DNA of 64,000 nucleotides from Phlebotomus papatasi (Eukaryota > Arthropoda > Insecta > Diptera > Psychodidae). Position numbers and translations under genes: made by a program. Under the pieces are notes generated by a model that made no database searches, had not been told where the DNA came from, and saw only the letters and a program-made list of their open reading frames with translations. The stretch is taken from the NCBI RefSeq assembly GCF_024763615.1, contig NC_077223.1, positions 10,602,001-10,666,000 on the forward strand, read 5' to 3'. Position 1 is the stretch's first letter; the number at the start of each line of letters is the position of its first letter. Shown here in pieces: positions 58,833-64,000 of this stretch.

Positions 58833-59731
58833 ATTGTGAAACCGGTGAAACCATTTAAAAATTTTTGTGCAAGGTTGCCTTCCTATCTTATCGAAAAAAT
58901 ATCGAGTAAAAGTTGTATTATGGTAGTTCATTACAAATTGTGAAATTCAGCTGACTTCGATATTTAAATGACGTACGCTGATTTCATGTTAATACGGCAG
59001 AGAAGCATGTCAAATGCATTGTAATGTGTTTCATTTTTGGCGCGTCTCTTTTAAGTATGTTTTACTGGTTTTACTAATCAATATCAGAGAAAGTTTTTAA
59101 ATGATATTGTAACTATTTAAATTTTGACATTTTAGGCCATTCATTCGACTAAAAAAAATACCAAAAGACCAATCACTATTGATTCGAAATAATTATTTGC
59201 CTATTAGAAAGAAGTTATTACAGTCAAGTATTGAAATCCCACTCAAAGACGTATAATAAGTACAAAAAGAACTACAGTGCCTGGCAAAAGTGACCCAATC
59301 TTTAGCAATTCTGTATAAAAAAAATTAATATTTCTTGATCTAATTCCTATATCACCTTCAACTTTTTTTCCTTGAAAGCTCTATTCCTAAGTGAGCCTTA
59401 CAAGGATTTTTTGAGAAAAGTACAAGTTTTTTTTTTGGTAATTTGCAAAGAAAATGCATTAGGTCGCTTTTGCCGATAGTGTCGAAATGCCACTTTTCGA
59501 TCTTAAATTTTACTTTACGCACAATTAACGTAAATTAGAATAAAGGATAATGGCTTAGGGGGTTAAGTCCTATTTGCATGATCACTTTTTGTGTTTTATC
59601 ACTTTTAACCCCAATAAAGACAATTTTGAACCAAACAGCTGCATATATAGAGAAAATTAATAAAAAAAAATATTTATACTACAGCTATTTTGCTTTACAA
59701 AATGGCTACTAAACATGGCGTGGACTATATA

Positions 59732-59943
59732 GGGGAAACTGGGGCACCACCAAACACGGGGTACCACCAAACACTGCGATTTTTTAATCGGATATTCGAC
59801 TTCTAAGGACAAAACCTATAGGAATTTATAGACACTATAGGGATGCTTGTCTACTGAAGAAATTGTTGAGATAGTCCAAGTAGTTAAGAAATAAAAATTT
59901 GTGTTTGGTGCTACCCCGTGTTTGGTGGTGCCCCAGTTTCCCC
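59732..59943. mobile_element. GGGGAAACTGGGGCACCACCAAAC MITE, TA target
   Basis: 212 bp with inverted ends ggggaaactggggcaccacc and ggtggtgccccagtttcccc, flanked by TA (59730-59731 and 59944-59945). The word accaaacacggggtaccaccaaac repeats in tandem within each arm. Non-coding. Confidence 0.87.
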
Positions 59944-59945
59944 TA

Positions 59946-61245
59946 AGCAGTAATGTGACCACACATCCTTGCTCTATCCTGCTTTGAAATTAACAAATTG
60001 GGAAGCAATCCCAAATCAAATTTCTTTAACTTCAAAATAAATGTTATTTAAAAAAAATAATAAATAAAAAAATCTATCATTCTCTGGAACAACTTCTTTG
60101 GGATTCAGCGGAACGAGAAAAATGTTTCAGAGGCATTTCCTTCGCTTTTTTTGACCATAAGCATAGTGAGGAAAATTTTTATCTGTCCATTCCTACTTTT
60201 TGACAGTTTAAGTATGTTAAACGCTTTAAATCTGACCATAATTTACCATTTAAATGGTGATATAAATCATCAAAATTATTCCATTTTTTCTCATACTTGA
60301 TAATATCTTAACGGAATATTCATCTCTTTATCATATTATTTACACGTAGGTATTTAAACCAAGCCTAAGCTGCAAAAAGGAGGAGTAAAATTGGCTGTAA
60401 TGCCCATCCCTTGGATGAAGGATACCGTGGAGGCATTGAGGAGAGAAAAGTGGGTGAAATAATGAAATTTGTATTCATACGCTTTTCATCGGTATGATCC
60501 AATCAAAGTGGCGAATCTCGATTTTCCTGGATTTTTCCCTGGTGCCTTCCCCTAATCCTTTTGGGTGTTGAAGTGCTGGTGAGTGTCTTATCTGATTGTG
60601 AGATTGCTTTTCATATTCACATTTCCGATGGAGTTTATTTTGAGGCAGAACAGAAAACCCCTAATTTGATTTTGAACTTTCCACTTGGATTTTTTGGTGG
60701 TGTGAAAGGATTTTCCAAGTTTTCAAACTTCCCCTCTAAAATTCTACACCATAATTCAGGAAGGAAGAAACTTTGTGAACTTTTCGCCACTTTGACTGAT
60801 CTTTTGAAGAAAAGGAGGTGGTTTGGTATTTTTTTTTCCATAACCATTCTTGAAGAGGAGACAGCAACACTAATAAATCCGAGATGAATACTTTGCTAGT
60901 AAGCTGAGTATATATACAAGAGATTTATTCGGTATGAAAAACCCTCCTAATATTGGGTGCGTGTCTCTTGTTGAAAGTAAATGCTGGGCGCGGGTTGAAG
61001 AATGTAGATGACACAAGAAATGATGATCAATTTATATTCACTTATTACATGGTAACAAGATACATCCGAGGCTTTTTGCTTGTGCGCCCCACGATTTTTT
61101 TGGGAAGGAGGATTCTTTTCTCGGGATCGTTGTAGCTAAATCTTTTGGAGTTTATATAAAATCAAATTTTTCTTTTTGACTCGGTTCACGTTACTAGGAA
61201 GAATATTAAGTAGTTAAGGTTGGTATGCTTAGGTAAAAATATACT
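59946..61245. other. Intergenic stretch, 1.3 kb
   Basis: No gene or repeat could be supported. The open frame at 60561-60887 has no recognisable domain and overlaps another frame on the opposite strand. Confidence 0.4.
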
Positions 61246-61262
61246 TAAGGAGTTGTTATTTT

Positions 61263-62309
61263 CCAAGGGATCTCATCTTTACAGCGTTAAGAAGCAAGGG
61301 TGTTCCTGAGCAATACACGCGCATCATTAGGGAAATGTACGAGGGAGCAATAACTCGTGTCCGTACACCTTGTGGCGACACTGGTGCCTTCCCAGTTGAT
61401 GTGGGAGTTCATCAGGGTTCAGCTTTGAGTCCAATACTTTTTAACAATGTGATGGACTACTTAACTTCCCACATACAAGAACCTGCGCCGTGGTGCCTCT
61501 TGTATGCTGATGATGTAGTATTGGTCGGAGAGGATAGGATCACCTTGGAGCGAAAACTCGAGCGTTGGAGGGATGCTTTGGAGAGCAGTGGTTTCCGAAT
61601 CAGCAGGACAAAAACGGAATACATGGTACTACCATTCGCGGAAAACCACCAGACATATGGGCCCCGCCAAACGATACGATTGGGTAATGAGGACCTCCCT
61701 TTGGTCTCTCAATTTAAATATTTGGGATCTCAAATCACCGCAAATGGAACCGTGGATGCTGATGTTCAACACAGAATAAATGTCGGTTGGATGAAATGGC
61801 GGTCAGCCAGTGGAGTCCTGTGTGATAGAAAGGTGCCACAGTCTCTCAAAGGCCTTGTCTATAAAACTGTGGTGCGCCCGGCTTTACTCTATGGTGCTGA
61901 ATGTCGGGGATCCCAAAAGATTCACGACAACCGCCTACATGTAGCAGAAATGCGTATGTTAAGGCGGTCCCTGGGACTGACTCTGAAGGATAAGGTCAAG
62001 AATGACCGCATCAGGGAAAATCTTGGGGTTCAGCACATTACGGAAAAATCAAGAGAAAGGCGGCTGAGGTGGTATGGCCACATCATGCGTCGGGATGAGG
62101 ATCACATTGTCCGGCGCACCATGGAAATTGAGGAGATGAAGAGGGGTCCGGGAAGACCACCAACATCGTGGAAATCCACGATCAACACAGACATGAGGCG
62201 AAGTCACCTCGTGAATGCTGAGACGCAGGAGCGCGCCACTTGGCGCCTTCGAAGTAGGAGGGCCGACCCCCGATAAGGGGACATAACGGCGGATAAGTAA
62301 GTAAGTAAG
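61263..62309 (+). mobile_element. RTE-like non-LTR retrotransposon, 5'-truncated
   Basis: The insertion is flanked by a 17 bp duplication taaggagttgttatttt at 61246-61262 and 62310-62326. The 3' end is a (taag/gtaa)n tail at about 62293-62309, as in RTE-clade elements. Only the C-terminal part of the reverse transcriptase is retained, with an intact frame and a clean stop, so insertion looks recent. Confidence 0.92.
61266..62276 (+). pseudogene. RTE-like reverse transcriptase, C-terminal part
   Basis: The frame is open from the insertion edge (DLIFTALRSKGVPEQYTRII). It includes GVHQGSALSPILF (finger/palm motif) and LLYADDVVLVGE with catalytic Asp-Asp, whose Tyr-Ala-Asp-Asp starts near 61503. 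Thumb and C-terminal sequence follow (FKYLGSQITANG, RRLRWYGHIMRRDEDH, GRPPTSWKSTI). It stops at 62274-62276. Endonuclease and the N-terminal half of the RT are missing, so it cannot retrotranspose by itself. The internal Met at 61335 is not the native start. Confidence 0.93.
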
Positions 62310-62638
62310 TAAGGAGTTGTTATTTTAAAGACGGCATTACTTGTGGCTTGTCTTTACTTATCGCTTCGTCGCAATTTTTGTCAGAAAATGGTTCCAAAAA
62401 CCAAAAAAAAAAAAAATGATCTGTTATCATAATAAAATATAAAATATTTTTAATTTTAAGATTTTTCGAAATCATTTTGTGACAAAAAGTGGAGTTTTTT
62501 TCCCAGGATTATTTATATTAAAAATATTCTGCAAACATTGAAAATATTCAAAATATATCATAAATATTTAAAATATTCACAAATTATCTGGAATATTTAA
62601 AAAAAAAATTATGTGAATTCCATGAATAGGGTAGAGTC

Positions 62639-63006
62639 AGTACTTTTCGCCACCATTAAGCTTTAGGGGCCTCGTAAGGTGTGATATTTTTGTCAGACTA
62701 AAATGAATTTTTGTATAAAGATACTTTGAAGCAATATCTATCTATATATCTAGGATACGTCTCGAGAATTTTAGAGAATCTCATTGAAAAATATGTATTT
62801 TTCCCAAATATGTTTGTTTCAGTACTTTTCGCCACCTGTTTTAAAACGAATTTCAATTAATTAAGAGACGTATTAACGTATTGGGATATTAGAACAGAAC
62901 ATATTATGAGTGTTGAAATGCTACTTATTCTTAAATGCCTTAAATTAGTTGTTTTATATTAGGTGGCGAAAAAGTGCTTACATGGCGAAAAGGGCTGACT
63001 CTACCC
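62639..63006. mobile_element. GGGTAGAGTCAGTACTTTTCGCC element, TA target
   Basis: 368 bp with inverted ends gggtagagtcagtacttttc and gaaaagggctgactctaccc, flanked by TA (62637-62638 and 63007-63008). The word acttttcgccacctg and complement aggtggcgaaaaagtgctt recur inside. It shares the cgccacc theme with 42411-42797. Confidence 0.87.
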
Positions 63007-63008
63007 TA

Positions 63009-64000
63009 TTTAACGACTGTTAAAATATTTTGTAAATATTATTTACAAATATTACGAAACTTTGGCAACAAGGGCAATTCAAATACTATATTTTTGCCTC
63101 AGCAAAACACCCCTTACTTGGAATTGAATTCAAAAAGCATTTAAGGTCGCAAACACTTAAGAATTATAATTGTTTTTGGTTTATAGCACACATCCCTTTC
63201 CAAGGAATTTAATTTCGTCCCTTTAAATCCATCTTGTCGTTTCTATGGTATTTTTCCTCCTCATCTCTGATTTGAAACCATTATTTAGGAGGACACTATT
63301 TTGTATACCCATTCTCATCGGATGACTATACTAGCACAAGACAACAGAGTTCCATCATCCTTTGGTGTCCTATTGTCCTATAATAGTTCATCTCCAAAAT
63401 ATATCTTCTCCGAATGCAGTTAACCCTTTAGGGCCTTTAGGACTAATTCAAAGATGTGTCAATTAGTTTTTTTTGTGTTAAATAGTAGATAAAACTATCC
63501 AAAGTTATTTAGAGGCCTAGCATAGTGGGACCGTTTATGGCGCAGGGGTGAGCAAGAATCGTTTGAAACCGAATAAACGTCAAAATACGTTTGCGCAAGT
63601 AGACGTTTGTTCGGTTTCCGGACGACATCTACATCATGGGTCGCTCCACACTCGCGGCGAAGGAGCCATTCGTCGAAGTAACCGCAACAGCTGAGAGGAT
63701 GAGACTCATGACCATGCTACATAAGATTAATATTAAGAATAATACTTTCTGAACTGCGAGAATACCAACAAAGGATAGCAAGTGTTTTATCTTGCCTCTC
63801 TCATGTGTTTCCGATTCACTAAGAATACGATTCAGAAAGCTATTATTACGAAGAGTAATATCTTACTTATCGGATTACTCCACTAGAGTGTACTCTTTCT
63901 AACACACGTGATATTCCATTTGAAATTTTGAATACTATATACCTCTCTCTCCGGCTTTTCTTAATATTAATTTTAATCTTATATGTGACACTACGGTCAA
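63009..64000. other. Right edge, gene-free
   Basis: Contains half of a ttaaccctttagggcc repeat at 63421 and a hairpin at 63566-63617. The part 63530-63720 is G+C-rich compared with its surroundings but shows no recognisable domain. Confidence 0.4.
63566..63617. repeat. Hairpin aaaccgaataaacgtc
   Basis: 16 bp arms (63566-63581 and 63602-63617) with one mismatch and a 20 nt loop holding acgtttgcgcaagtag. Role unknown. Confidence 0.6.

Noticed and set aside
60561..60887. 108-codon open frame
   Set aside because: No recognisable domain, and an opposite-strand frame of similar quality overlaps it.

Overview
The window is AT-rich animal DNA with intron-split genes and many transposons. It most likely comes from a dipteran insect: the one host gene reads as an orthologue or close paralogue of Drosophila klingon (klg). 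A nematoceran such as a sand fly would fit the base composition and large introns, but the species cannot be fixed from this sequence.

Host gene. A klingon-like immunoglobulin/fibronectin cell-adhesion gene runs on the minus strand from about 41018 to beyond 7240. Five coding exons fit together with canonical splice sites and matching phases. They are 41018-40937 (signal peptide), 34081-33740 (Ig1), 32961-32692 (Ig2), 10810-10410 (Ig3 plus start of FnIII) and 7410-7240 (rest of FnIII). Together they give 422 codons. The last exon(s), expected to carry the C-terminal GPI-anchor signal, were not found and may lie left of the window. The four introns measure about 6.9, 0.8, 21.9 and 3.0 kb. No other convincing host gene was found; 41.1-64 kb looks like upstream or intergenic DNA.

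Mobile DNA fills the rest. (i) Five nearly full copies of a 406-418 bp MITE with TTA/TAA target duplications (PIF/Harbinger-like), at 2133, 11909, 21863, 31722 and 50687. (ii) A large, diverse set of elements inserted at TA whose ends begin GGG or GGGG and whose terminal words recur inside each element. Members include 3306, 22381, 23047, 23631, 27776, 34612, 36419, 42411, 47172, 50176, 53400, 53890, 56587, 59732 and 62639. (iii) Other TA-flanked MITEs with CAGTAGA or CACACAGC ends. (iv) Fold-back elements, including a ~506 bp nearly perfect palindrome at 39255-39760 and four tandem ~144 bp palindromes at 17936-18510. (v) A broken pogo/Tigger-like DNA transposon at about 29230-31220. (vi) 5'-truncated non-LTR retrotransposons: an RTE-like copy at 61263-62309 with a 17 bp target duplication, and two short 3' tails of a second family at 13019 and 49412. 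(vii) A cluster of tRNA-like segments at 18560-20165. (viii) A minisatellite with a unit near CCCGAAAGCCAAAT at 45836-46300, related to 27110-27383.

Several nested insertions give a relative history and, in two cases, an unoccupied relative elsewhere in the window that fixes element boundaries. The most notable pattern is the GGG-ended, TA-inserted element set, with diverged terminal sequences but shared internal sequence in some families. Similarity calls were made by eye, with no database search.
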